Source of the DNA: JBBQRS01 sp038214535
GTDB lineage: Bacteria > Chloroflexota > Anaerolineae > CG2-30-64-16
Assembly: GCA_038214535.1 (NCBI GenBank)
Contig: JBBQRS010000007.1
Span: 1-64,000 of the forward strand
Direction: 5' to 3'
Length of the DNA: 64,000 nucleotides
The first letter of the stretch is position 1. The number at the start of each line of letters is the position of its first letter. Under the pieces are notes generated by a model that ran no database searches, had not been told where the DNA came from, and worked only from the letters and a program-made list of their open reading frames with translations. Of the stretch, positions 42,630 through 51,643 are shown one piece after another. The position numbers and the translations under genes are program-made.

Positions 42630-45600
42630 ATGCAAGGGATGAACGATCTGGAATCGGGTCTGCCGGGCGCGCCGGCCCAGGCTGCCGGGCGTCGCTGGCT
42701 GCCCTGGCTGATTCTGTGCGGCATCCTCATGATCGGGGCGGTGTTCAGATTCTCGGTGCTCAACTGGGATCAGTTCCAGCACGTCCACCCGGATGAGCGC
42801 TTCATCGTCTGGGTCGCCGACACCATGTCGTGGCCCGGCGATTTCGCGACGGCGCTCGACCCCGCGCGCTCCACGTTGAACCCCTATCGGTGGCCGCCCG
42901 GCGCGGGCAATCTCGCAGGGACACTTCGTGGCTACGCCTACGGCCACGCGCCGCTCTATCTGACCTTGCTAACCGCCCATGCCGGTGAAGCCATTTCCCG
43001 CTGGATGGGCGAGACCACGTTGGCCTTGCCGACGGCGCTCCAACCCCTGCACGTCGCGTGGCGGCATCTGACCGAATACAACTACATCGGGCTGGTGGGG
43101 CGGGCGCTGAGCGTGTTGTTCGACCTCGGCACGATCGTCGCGGTCTTCTTCCTGGGAAGGCAGGCGTTCGGCGTGGGGGCCGGGCTCGCGGCTGCGATGT
43201 TCTACGCGCTGGCCGTGCTCGCGATCCAGCTCAGCCATTTCTTCGCCGTGGACATCCCGCTGACCTTCTTCGTGATGGCGTGCGTGGCGCTGGCCGCGCG
43301 CTGGGCCGGGCCGGGCGCGGGCCCTGAAAGGCGCCCGGGCGGGTTCACCTGGGTGGCCGCGGGCTTGATGGCGGGCCTCGCCGTCGGGACGAAGTTCAGC
43401 GCGGTGCTGCTGGTCGCGCCGCTGATCGTCGCGGCGTGGTTCCGGGTTCTCAGCGAACCGGCAGACGCTCACTGGCGTCGGATGGTCTTGTACTCCGGCG
43501 TGGCGCTGGGCGCAGCCGCGCTGGCCTTTGCGCTCAGCAACCCCTTCTCGCTGATTGAGTTCCGGGCCTTCGCCGGAAATCTCTTCGCGCAGAACGCGAT
43601 GGTCAGCGGGGCGATGGACGCGCCGTATACGCGCCAGTACGCAGGCACGTTGCCCTATCTCTACTTCATGCGCGAATCGAGCCAGTGGGGGCTGGGCTGG
43701 CCGCTGGGGCTGGTCGCCTGGACGGGCTTCGCGTGGTGCGCCTACCGCGCGCTGCGCCGGCGCGCCGGCATCGCCGAGTGGATGATGCTCGCCTGGGCCG
43801 TGCCCTATTTTGCGATCACCGGCCTGTTCCACGCGAAGTTTCTCCGCTATATGGCTCCGTTGCTGCCCTTCTTGCTCATCATGGGGGCGGGGATGTTGAA
43901 AGCGCTACGCGATGCCATGATTCGCCGTTGGGGCAAGACCGGGCGCGTCGCCTGGGCGGGAGGCTTCGCGCTGCTCGTCGGGTTTACGGCGCTCTGGGCC
44001 GTCGCGTTCACGGGGGTCTATCGCCAGGAGCACCCGTGGCTACAGGCGTCGCGTTGGATTTACAGCAATGTCCCGGACGGCGCGACCTTGCTCACCGAGG
44101 AATGGGACGACGCGCTGCCGCTCCGCATGGACGAAATCGCCGATCGCCCGCCGGTGCGCGAGTATCAACAGATCGAGCTTCCCCTGTGGGACGCGGATGC
44201 GCCGGAAAAACTGGACACGCTGGCCGCGGAACTGAGCGGCGGAGACTATCTGATTCTTTCCACCAACCGGCTCTACCGCCCGATTCAAAACCAGCCCCAG
44301 CGCTATCCGATGGCGAGCCAGTACTACCGGATGCTCTTCTCCGGCGAGTTGGGGTATACGCCGGCCGCGGAGTTCAGCGCCTATCCCCGCATCGGCGGGC
44401 TGGTGATCCCCGACGATAACGCCGACGAGAGCTTCACCGTCTACGACCACCCGCGGGTGATGATCTTCGCCAACACCGGCGGTCTCAGCGAGAGCGTCCT
44501 GCGGGCGCGGTTGGGGCGCTACTTACCGCTGCAATCGGGCGCGCATCAAGGCAAGGAGGCCGGGCTGGCCCGCTACCGCGCGCAGGACGCCGACCCGGCT
44601 GACGATTTGTTGCTTTCCCAGCCCGTGGAGTCGCTGCCGGTGGTCGCCGATGATCGCTGGAACACCGCCGCCGCGGCGTCGTCCCTGCTCGCTGCGGCGC
44701 TCTGGTGGCTGGTGATCGGCGTGTTCGGGTGGTTCGTCTGGCCGCTGCTCTTCCCGCTGCTGCCGGGGCTGCGCGACCGCGGCTATGGGCTGGCGCGGGC
44801 GATCGGCTGGCTGCTCGTCGGCTGGGTTCATTGGATGGGGGTCAGCCTGGGGCTGTGGCAAAACCGCGCCCCGGCCATCGCCCTGATCTTGGTCGCGCTG
44901 GCCCTGTTGGGCGGCGTTGCGGCGTTGCGGCAGCGTGCGTCGTTGGCGCGGTTCGTCCGGGCGCAGCGCGGGCAGATTCTCGCATCGGAAGCCGTCTTCC
45001 TGCTGGCCTACGCGGCGTTCGTCGGGATTCGCCTGTTGAACCCCGACCTCTGGCAGCCGTGGAACGGCGGCGAGAAGTTCATGGAGTTCGCGTTCCTCAA
45101 TGCCATCTTGCGCAGCGCGCACTTCCCGCCCTATGACCCGTATTTCGCGGGCGGCATCCTGAACTACTACTATTATGGCCTCTATCTCGTGAGCCTGCCT
45201 ATCAAGCTGACCGGCATCCCGGCGGAGGTGGCCTTCAATCTTGCCGTCCCGTCGCTGTATGCGCTCGCCGCGCAGGGCGTCTTCTCGGTGGGCGGGTCGC
45301 TCGCCGGGGGGCTGACCTGCGTGGCCCCGAACGAGGCGGACGCGGACGGTGAAGAACGCCGCGCCGGAAGGTGGTGGATTCCGGCATCCCTCTCCGTCAT
45401 CCTGGCGCTGGTGATGGGCAACCTCGCATCGCTGACGCAGGCGCTGGATCGCCAGGCGCGGCTTGGCGGCTGGCCCGGCCCCGGCAGCGGCCCCGCGGCG
45501 TATCTGTCGGGAGTGGCTCAGGGCTTCGCGGCGCGCGTCGGCAGCGCGGCCGCGCCCGGCTTCGATTATTGGGCGGCCAGCCGGGTGATCCCCTATACCA

Positions 45601-47165
45601 TCAACGAGTTCCCGCTCTGGACTTTCGTCTTCGCAGACCTGCACCCGCACCTGATCTCGATTCCCTTCGGCGTCGCCGTGATCGGGCTCGCGCTGCATCT
45701 GCTGCTGTACGTGCCGCGCTGGGCGGATGAGGGCGCAGCGGCTCCTAATCTCCCGTTAAGGATTCTGCAAGGCCTGCTTAATCTGATCTTGTTATCCTTA
45801 GTGTTAGGGTCGTTGGGCGCAATCAACACCTGGGACCTGCCGACCTATTTGCTGCTTGTGGTGGGCAGCCTGATGCTGGCCGGTTGGCGGCCGCGCCGTT
45901 GGGCCGGCGTCCTGGTCGGGCTGGTCGCTTCGGGCGCGGTCGGCGTGCTGTCGGTCGTCATGTATTTGCCGTTCTATCAGCATTATCAGGTGCAGGTGGG
46001 GCGGGGCGACGGTTGGGCGCTGACCCGCTATCTTGGTTGGGTGGAGAATCCCAGCCCGCTCGGTGACTGGTTGCGCGTCTGGGCGATTTTGCTGCTCTTT
46101 GCGGTCGCGTTCGGCGTGATGGATTGGATTGCGCGACGGCGCGCCGCAGCCGCGGAGGAGATGATTATCCCCGGCGCAGGGCCGCGCTGGGGGGTGATCG
46201 GCTCCCTGCTGGCGGCGGCCGTCGTCGTGATGCTGGTTGCGCTGGGGCGACCGACGGCGGCCATCGCGGCCGCGCCGATGATCCTGGGCCTCTATGCGGC
46301 GACCCGATCCGGCATCCCCCCCCCGCGCGCGTTCCTTGCGTGGCTGATTGCGCTAGGTTCCGCCGTGCTGGTCGGGACGGAGCTGGTCTACCTCCGCGAT
46401 TTCCTCGATGGCGGCGATTGGGAGCGCATGAACACCGTCTTTAAGTTCGGCGTCCCGGCGTGGCTCTTGCTGGGGATCGCGGGCGGCGGCGTCCTGTGGC
46501 TGCTGTGGCGACGGCCTCCGGATCAAGCCGGGCGTGTCTCTACGGCGTTGATCCGGGTGGGCGCTGTCGGGTTGGTGTTGGCCGGGCTGGTCTTCGTGCC
46601 GTTAGGCATCCCGGCGCGCGTGGATGACCGATTCCCCGGTGCAAGGCCGCCGATCGGGACGCTGGACGGCACGGCGTACATGGCGGTCGGCGCATATAGC
46701 TGGCCCGGGCCGGATCATGTCATCGCGTTGAGCGGTGAGCGCGAGGCGATTCGCTGGCTTCTCGACAATGTGACCGGTTCGCCGGTGGTGGCCGAAGCGC
46801 CCGCGGGCGAATACATCGTGGACGGGCAGTTCGTGGGATATGATTACTACCGGGCCGGGGGGTTGCGAGTTGCCAGTATGACCGGCCTGCCGACCTTCGT
46901 CGGGCATCACCAGTACGAGCAGCGCGACGGCGGGCAGGTGGGCCAGCGCACCCGATTGGGTCAGGAGTTCTTCCGCACCACCGATATCGTCCGGACGCGC
47001 GAGCTGATAGACGAACTGGGTGTGCGCTATATCTACGTCGGGACGCTGGAGCGCATCCTCCTGTCGGACGAAAGCCTGCGCAAGTTCGATGTCATGGCCG
47101 AGAACGACGAGTTAGCGGTGGTCTTCGAGGACGGCCCGGTGCGCATCTATCGGGTTGAATCGTGA
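42630..47165 (+). CDS. GT39-like + YYY/DUF2298 fusion membrane protein, copy 2
   Basis: A 1511-residue paralogue of the preceding protein with the same two-part build. The N-terminal half has HVHPDERF (about 51-58) and SRWIYSNVPDGATLL. The C-terminal half has GGEKFMEFAFLNAIL, YYYYG at about 846, DLHPHLISIPFGV near 1003, and RMNTVFKFGVPAW. The two are clearly duplicated but diverged, particularly in loops. The ATG at 42630 is 16 bases after the previous stop; an ATG at 42639 is an alternative. Likely acts outside the membrane on lipid-linked sugars; inference only. Confidence 0.85.
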   Translation: MQGMNDLESGLPGAPAQAAGRRWLPWLILCGILMIGAVFRFSVLNWDQFQHVHPDERFIVWVADTMSWPGDFATALDPARSTLNPYRWPPGAGNLAGTLRGYAYGHAPLYLTLLTAHAGEAISRWMGETTLALPTALQPLHVAWRHLTEYNYIGLVGRALSVLFDLGTIVAVFFLGRQAFGVGAGLAAAMFYALAVLAIQLSHFFAVDIPLTFFVMACVALAARWAGPGAGPERRPGGFTWVAAGLMAGLAVGTKFSAVLLVAPLIVAAWFRVLSEPADAHWRRMVLYSGVALGAAALAFALSNPFSLIEFRAFAGNLFAQNAMVSGAMDAPYTRQYAGTLPYLYFMRESSQWGLGWPLGLVAWTGFAWCAYRALRRRAGIAEWMMLAWAVPYFAITGLFHAKFLRYMAPLLPFLLIMGAGMLKALRDAMIRRWGKTGRVAWAGGFALLVGFTALWAVAFTGVYRQEHPWLQASRWIYSNVPDGATLLTEEWDDALPLRMDEIADRPPVREYQQIELPLWDADAPEKLDTLAAELSGGDYLILSTNRLYRPIQNQPQRYPMASQYYRMLFSGELGYTPAAEFSAYPRIGGLVIPDDNADESFTVYDHPRVMIFANTGGLSESVLRARLGRYLPLQSGAHQGKEAGLARYRAQDADPADDLLLSQPVESLPVVADDRWNTAAAASSLLAAALWWLVIGVFGWFVWPLLFPLLPGLRDRGYGLARAIGWLLVGWVHWMGVSLGLWQNRAPAIALILVALALLGGVAALRQRASLARFVRAQRGQILASEAVFLLAYAAFVGIRLLNPDLWQPWNGGEKFMEFAFLNAILRSAHFPPYDPYFAGGILNYYYYGLYLVSLPIKLTGIPAEVAFNLAVPSLYALAAQGVFSVGGSLAGGLTCVAPNEADADGEERRAGRWWIPASLSVILALVMGNLASLTQALDRQARLGGWPGPGSGPAAYLSGVAQGFAARVGSAAAPGFDYWAASRVIPYTINEFPLWTFVFADLHPHLISIPFGVAVIGLALHLLLYVPRWADEGAAAPNLPLRILQGLLNLILLSLVLGSLGAINTWDLPTYLLLVVGSLMLAGWRPRRWAGVLVGLVASGAVGVLSVVMYLPFYQHYQVQVGRGDGWALTRYLGWVENPSPLGDWLRVWAILLLFAVAFGVMDWIARRRAAAAEEMIIPGAGPRWGVIGSLLAAAVVVMLVALGRPTAAIAAAPMILGLYAATRSGIPPPRAFLAWLIALGSAVLVGTELVYLRDFLDGGDWERMNTVFKFGVPAWLLLGIAGGGVLWLLWRRPPDQAGRVSTALIRVGAVGLVLAGLVFVPLGIPARVDDRFPGARPPIGTLDGTAYMAVGAYSWPGPDHVIALSGEREAIRWLLDNVTGSPVVAEAPAGEYIVDGQFVGYDYYRAGGLRVASMTGLPTFVGHHQYEQRDGGQVGQRTRLGQEFFRTTDIVRTRELIDELGVRYIYVGTLERILLSDESLRKFDVMAENDELAVVFEDGPVRIYRVES

Positions 47166-47184
47166 TGAACACCGGGAAAGCCGT

Positions 47185-47213
47185 TTGGCGGCGACAGGCG
47201 CTCATGCTAGAAT
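47185..47213 (+). promoter_or_regulatory. Internal promoter ahead of the third YYY gene
   Basis: TTGGCG (47185-47190), 17-base spacer, TAGAAT (47208-47213), in the only sizeable gap (94 bases) of the five-gene membrane cluster. Confidence 0.6.
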
Positions 47214-47259
47214 CCACGATTATGTTCGGTAACAGCCGGGGACAGATGGGACGCATTTG

Positions 47260-49761
47260 ATGCTTGGGGCATTCTCCTGGTGGCTCGTCAGCCTCCTGAT
47301 GGGGCTTGCGGCATTGCCGTTGGCGTGGCGGCTGCTGAGCCGGTTGCCGTCGCGCGGTTACGCCGCGAGCAAGGCGTTGGGCCTGTTGCTGACCGCCTAC
47401 GTGCTGTGGATCGGCGCGTCCTTCCGGTTGCTTCCCAACGATCTCGGCGGCATCCTGATCGCGCTGGGGATCGTCACCGGGTTATCGCTCTGGTTGGGGC
47501 GCGAGGGCTGGCAGCGCGACGCGGACGGGGTGCGCCCGCTGGTGGCCTGGCTGCGGAGGGAGCGCGGGCTGATCCTGAGCGTCGAGGCGCTTTTCCTCGT
47601 CGCGTTCGCCCTGTGGACGGTCTTCCGGGCGTATAACCCCGAAATCGCGGGCACCGAGAAGCCGATGGAGTTCGCCTTCATCAACGGCGTGCTGCGCAGC
47701 AACGCGTTTCCGCCGCAAGACCCGTGGCTTTCGGGCTATGCCATCAGCTATTATTACTTTGGCTACGTGATGCTGGGGATGCTGATCCGGTTGACCGGCG
47801 TGGACCCCGCGGTCGGGTTCAACCTCGGCGTGGCGCTCTGGTTCACGTTGACGCTGGTCGGCGCGTTCGGCGTGGCATATGATCTGACGGCGCTGGCGCG
47901 GCGTGAGACTGCGCGCAGGATCGGCCCGCTGGCTGTCGGGGGGCTGGGTGCGCTCTTTGTGGGCATCCTGGGCAACCTGCAAGGGTTGGTCGAGCTTGCT
48001 TACAACCGCCAATTGGTCCCGGAGGGCTGGATCCGCTGGCTCGACATCAAAAATCTCACCGCCGCACCGCCGTCGCCCGCCTGGACTGAGCAATTCTGGT
48101 GGTGGTGGCGCGCCTCGCGCGTGATCCACGACAAAGACCTGTTGGGCAACTCCGTCGAGGTGATTGACGAGTTCCCGTTCTTCAGCTTCCTGCTGGGCGA
48201 CCTGCACCCGCACGTGCTGGGGCTGCCCTTCGTGTTGCTGGCGGTTGCCGTGGCGCTACACGTCGCGCTGTCGGGACTGTCCAGGCTTGAATCACGCGGG
48301 GGCAGGCTGACGCGCTTCGGGGTGATTGACATAACAGGAATGGGCGCGTCGGGCCTGGCCTTGCTCGCGGTGATTTTCGGCGCGCTGGCCTTCCTGAACA
48401 CCTGGGATTACCCGATGTATCTGGCTTTGTTTACAGGCGCTTTTTTCATCAGTGTGGCCTTGCGCGAGGGGCTGAGTTGGGGCGCGCTCTGGCGCTCGGC
48501 GCTGGGTGGGGCGGTGGTCGGCGTGTTAGGGTGGATCGCCTATTTCCCGTTCTATGTGGGGTTCCAGTCGCAGTTGGGCGGCGTGCTGCCGAACCTGCTC
48601 GCGCCAAGCCGCTTGAGCCAGTTCTTCGTGATGTTCGGTCCGTTCCTGGTGATTGTCGTCTTCTACATGTTACTGCTGTCGCGTCGCGTCGAGGGTTTGA
48701 CGCGCCGCTTCCTGATTGCCTTGCCCGTGACTCTGCTGGGACCGCTGGTTCTGGCCGGGCTGGTCACGCTGCTCCTGGGGCTGCTGCCGCAGGGCAAAAC
48801 GTATGCGCAAAACCTCCTGAGCGACCCGGCGGTGCAGCAGATTGTCGGCGGTAGCCGCGTTGCCGATCTTGCCGCGTATGCCGTTCGGCTGCGCGCGGCG
48901 ACCCCGTGGACCTTCCTCGCATTGGCACTGTTGCTGGCCTGGGTGGGCGCGCTGTTGTGGTCGCTGGCGGCCCGCGCGCAGTCGCTCAACGGCGAGGGGC
49001 GTTCGGCGCAACCGCTGGATGTGGCCGACATGTTCGCCGTGCTGATGATCGGGCTGGCGCTGCTGCTGACTCTCACGGTCGAGTTCGCCTATCTGCGCGA
49101 CCTGTTCGGCACGCGCATGAACACGGTATTCAAGCTCTACTATCAGGCGTGGATCTTGCTCGCGCTGGCCTCCGCCTATGGGCTAGGGCGGTTGGTCATG
49201 AGTGAGGCGGCCGTGCTGTTCAAGGTTCCGGCGGTTGGTTTCGCCGCCCTGCTGATCGCCGCGGGCCTGATCTATCCGGTCGCCGCGACGCCGAACAAGG
49301 CCAACGCGTTCAAATCCGAGCCGACGCTCGATGGGCTGGCCTTCATGCGACAGAACCAGCCCGCTGACGTGGCGGCGATCGAATGGATTCGCGCCAACGT
49401 CAATCCGGCCGCGGTTGTGGTAGAGTCAAGCGGCGGTTCATACAGCACCGAAGGTGCCGGGCGCGTCTCCATGTCAACGGGCAATCCTACGCTGCTTGGC
49501 TGGGATTTTCACGAGATGCAATGGCGCGGCGACGCCTACGGCGAACTGGTGGCGGGCCGCCCCGAGGCGCTGGATCAGATTTACCGACTCGCGCCGGCCG
49601 AGGAGTTGACCGCCCTGCTCGACCGCTGGAACGCGAAATTCGTTTACGTGGGTGACCTGGAGCGCAACAAGTTCGGGGTGAGCGACGCAACGTTGAGCCG
49701 CCTCGACCGCGTCTTGCGCCGGGTCTATGACCGGGACGGCGTTATCATCTATGCACGCTGA
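47260..49761 (+). CDS. Stand-alone YYY/DUF2298 membrane protein
   Basis: An 834-residue protein made only of the TIGR03662 domain, the length usual for stand-alone family members. Motifs align one-for-one with the C-terminal halves of the two upstream fusions: TEKPMEFAFINGVLRS, YYYFG at about 164, GDLHPHVLGLPFVLL near 312, RMNTVFKLYYQAW, and a C-terminal soluble domain ending in VYDRDGVIIYAR. It lacks the HPDER first-loop motif because the GT39 half is absent. The ATG at 47260 was preferred to the TTG at 47257. The next gene starts inside its end. Confidence 0.85.
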   Translation: MLGAFSWWLVSLLMGLAALPLAWRLLSRLPSRGYAASKALGLLLTAYVLWIGASFRLLPNDLGGILIALGIVTGLSLWLGREGWQRDADGVRPLVAWLRRERGLILSVEALFLVAFALWTVFRAYNPEIAGTEKPMEFAFINGVLRSNAFPPQDPWLSGYAISYYYFGYVMLGMLIRLTGVDPAVGFNLGVALWFTLTLVGAFGVAYDLTALARRETARRIGPLAVGGLGALFVGILGNLQGLVELAYNRQLVPEGWIRWLDIKNLTAAPPSPAWTEQFWWWWRASRVIHDKDLLGNSVEVIDEFPFFSFLLGDLHPHVLGLPFVLLAVAVALHVALSGLSRLESRGGRLTRFGVIDITGMGASGLALLAVIFGALAFLNTWDYPMYLALFTGAFFISVALREGLSWGALWRSALGGAVVGVLGWIAYFPFYVGFQSQLGGVLPNLLAPSRLSQFFVMFGPFLVIVVFYMLLLSRRVEGLTRRFLIALPVTLLGPLVLAGLVTLLLGLLPQGKTYAQNLLSDPAVQQIVGGSRVADLAAYAVRLRAATPWTFLALALLLAWVGALLWSLAARAQSLNGEGRSAQPLDVADMFAVLMIGLALLLTLTVEFAYLRDLFGTRMNTVFKLYYQAWILLALASAYGLGRLVMSEAAVLFKVPAVGFAALLIAAGLIYPVAATPNKANAFKSEPTLDGLAFMRQNQPADVAAIEWIRANVNPAAVVVESSGGSYSTEGAGRVSMSTGNPTLLGWDFHEMQWRGDAYGELVAGRPEALDQIYRLAPAEELTALLDRWNAKFVYVGDLERNKFGVSDATLSRLDRVLRRVYDRDGVIIYAR

Positions 49762-51643
49762 GAACATGACAGCTTACCCTTCTGACGCGAGGATCGGTTA
49801 CCCCAACGGTATCGTTTCCCGCGCTGGCGCGTGGCTGACGGTCGAGCGCGTCGCTTATGGCGGCCTGCTCGCCGTCGCGTTGGCGTTGCGATTGCTCGGG
49901 CTGGGGCAGTCGCCGCTGGGGCCGGGGGAGGCGGAGCGGGCGATGCAAGCGCTGAACGCCGCGCGAGCACTGCCTTTCGATCTCACCGGCGTGGACCCGG
50001 CGCTGTATTCGCTGCAACGTTTGCTCTTCACTCTATTCGGCGCAAGCGACTTCGCGGCGCGTTTTTGGCCCGCGGTGTTGGGTGGGCTTGCGGTGTTGTG
50101 CTTCTATGCATTTCGGCGGCGGCTGGGCCGGCCCGGCGCGCTGATGGCGGCGGCGCTGTGGGCGATTTCCCCGATGGCCGTGTTCGCCGGCCGGCTCGGT
50201 TATGGCGACGCGTTGGTTCCTTCGCTGGCGCTGGCGACGGCTGCCGCGCTCGAGCTAGTGTGGCAACGTACTTATCACCTGCCTCATGAGGCGGGTGAAG
50301 CGCGCGCCGTGCGGCGCGATACGATCCTGGCCGCGTCGGCGCTGGGCCTGATGCTGGCGTCCGGCGGCGCCGCCTACACAGTGCTGGCGATGGCGATCAT
50401 CCCCGCGCTGATCTGGCATCATGCGACGCGCCGGATGTGGCAGGCGATTGCGCCCCACTGGAAGGCCGCGGCGCTTGCATTTGGCGCCACCTTTGCCCTG
50501 TCCGCGACTTTTGTATTTACCACGCCCGAAGGGCTTGCGGCCGCGGCCGCGCTGCCCGGCATCTGGGCGCGCGATCTGATCCCGTGGGCGGGCGAATACC
50601 CGGCCTACGAACTCGTGGGCAGGCTGGTGATGACCGAGATTGTGACGCTCGCCCTGGGGATGGTCGGGCTGGGGATTGCGATTCGCAGGCGCAACGCCTT
50701 CGGCATGGTTGCGGGTCTGGCAGCCGGGGTTGCCCTGTTGCCAATGATTGTCGGGCGCGGGCGTCACCCGCTGGACCTCGTTCTCGTCGTGCTGCCGTTG
50801 GTATTTCTGGCCGGGCCGGTGGGTGCGCGGGTGTTCGGCAATTTCACGCGTTGGTGGTCATCGCTCGATGCGGTGCTGCTGGCCGTGGTGAACCTGATCC
50901 TTCTGATCGCTGCGGTGTTCTGTCTGGCGGGCGCGTTCAACCCGGCGAACACCGACAGTTGGCGCCAGGTTTATCTTATCGTCGGGTCGCTCACGCTGAT
51001 CCTGGCAGTGTTGCAGTGGTTCATCTACGGCATTCTCGGCGACTGGACGACGGTCGCCCGCGTCGCGCCGTTTGTCCCGCTGGTGCTGGGCCTGTCGTGG
51101 ATGCTTTCGCAATCTATCGGCATAGGTATGGATCACGGCGCGTGGCGGCAGGCGAACCCCTTGCATCAATCTACTGGCGCAGGGTATGCTGATCTGGCGA
51201 ATGAGCTACGTAGCGTGGCGGCGCTGAACGGCCGCGGCGACCGCGAGGTGTCTGTAGACCTGGTGCTTTCGCCGGGGCGTGACGCCGCGCTGGAACCGGT
51301 CTTGCTGTGGCTGTTGCGCGATTATCCGATGGTGCAGCGGTCAGCCGCCGTCCCGCTTAACCCTGCGCCCATCGTCATCACAACGACGGAGGCGCAGCCT
51401 GCGCTGGTCAACAGTTATGGCGGCGCGGATTTTAGCGTCCTCGAACGCTGGACGCCTGCGATGCTGGAGAGCGCCTACGCGCGCTTGCGCTGGGTGCTCT
51501 TCCATGAGGCGCGCATCCCACCGGAAACCACGAGTGCGGTGCTGTGGGTGCGTCGCCCGCAGCCGTCTCCGGCGGGCGACGCGACGACTGATTTTCCTGA
51601 ATTATTGCCGGAGCTTCCGGCAGAATCCGGCCCGGTACCCTGA
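49751..51643 (+). CDS. Polytopic membrane protein, degenerate GT39-like
   Basis: A 630-residue membrane protein with about 12 transmembrane helices followed by a soluble C-terminal domain. It has the general GT39/PMT layout, but the first large loop reads GQSPLGPGEAERAMQA where active relatives have Asp-Glu; only the Glu is kept. LWLLRDYPMVQRSA in the soluble part resembles the corresponding region of TIGR03663 proteins. The start ATG at 49751 overlaps the previous stop; an ATG at 49766 is an alternative. The end overlaps the next ATG (TGATG). Possibly a non-catalytic partner of the TIGR03663-type protein. Confidence 0.75.
   Translation: MHAENMTAYPSDARIGYPNGIVSRAGAWLTVERVAYGGLLAVALALRLLGLGQSPLGPGEAERAMQALNAARALPFDLTGVDPALYSLQRLLFTLFGASDFAARFWPAVLGGLAVLCFYAFRRRLGRPGALMAAALWAISPMAVFAGRLGYGDALVPSLALATAAALELVWQRTYHLPHEAGEARAVRRDTILAASALGLMLASGGAAYTVLAMAIIPALIWHHATRRMWQAIAPHWKAAALAFGATFALSATFVFTTPEGLAAAAALPGIWARDLIPWAGEYPAYELVGRLVMTEIVTLALGMVGLGIAIRRRNAFGMVAGLAAGVALLPMIVGRGRHPLDLVLVVLPLVFLAGPVGARVFGNFTRWWSSLDAVLLAVVNLILLIAAVFCLAGAFNPANTDSWRQVYLIVGSLTLILAVLQWFIYGILGDWTTVARVAPFVPLVLGLSWMLSQSIGIGMDHGAWRQANPLHQSTGAGYADLANELRSVAALNGRGDREVSVDLVLSPGRDAALEPVLLWLLRDYPMVQRSAAVPLNPAPIVITTTEAQPALVNSYGGADFSVLERWTPAMLESAYARLRWVLFHEARIPPETTSAVLWVRRPQPSPAGDATTDFPELLPELPAESGPVP

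Noticed and set aside
40707..42947. 746-codon open frame on the minus strand across the YYY genes
   Set aside because: Composition (runs of Arg, Gln, His, Asp) is that of an antisense shadow; the plus strand has strong membrane-domain motifs.
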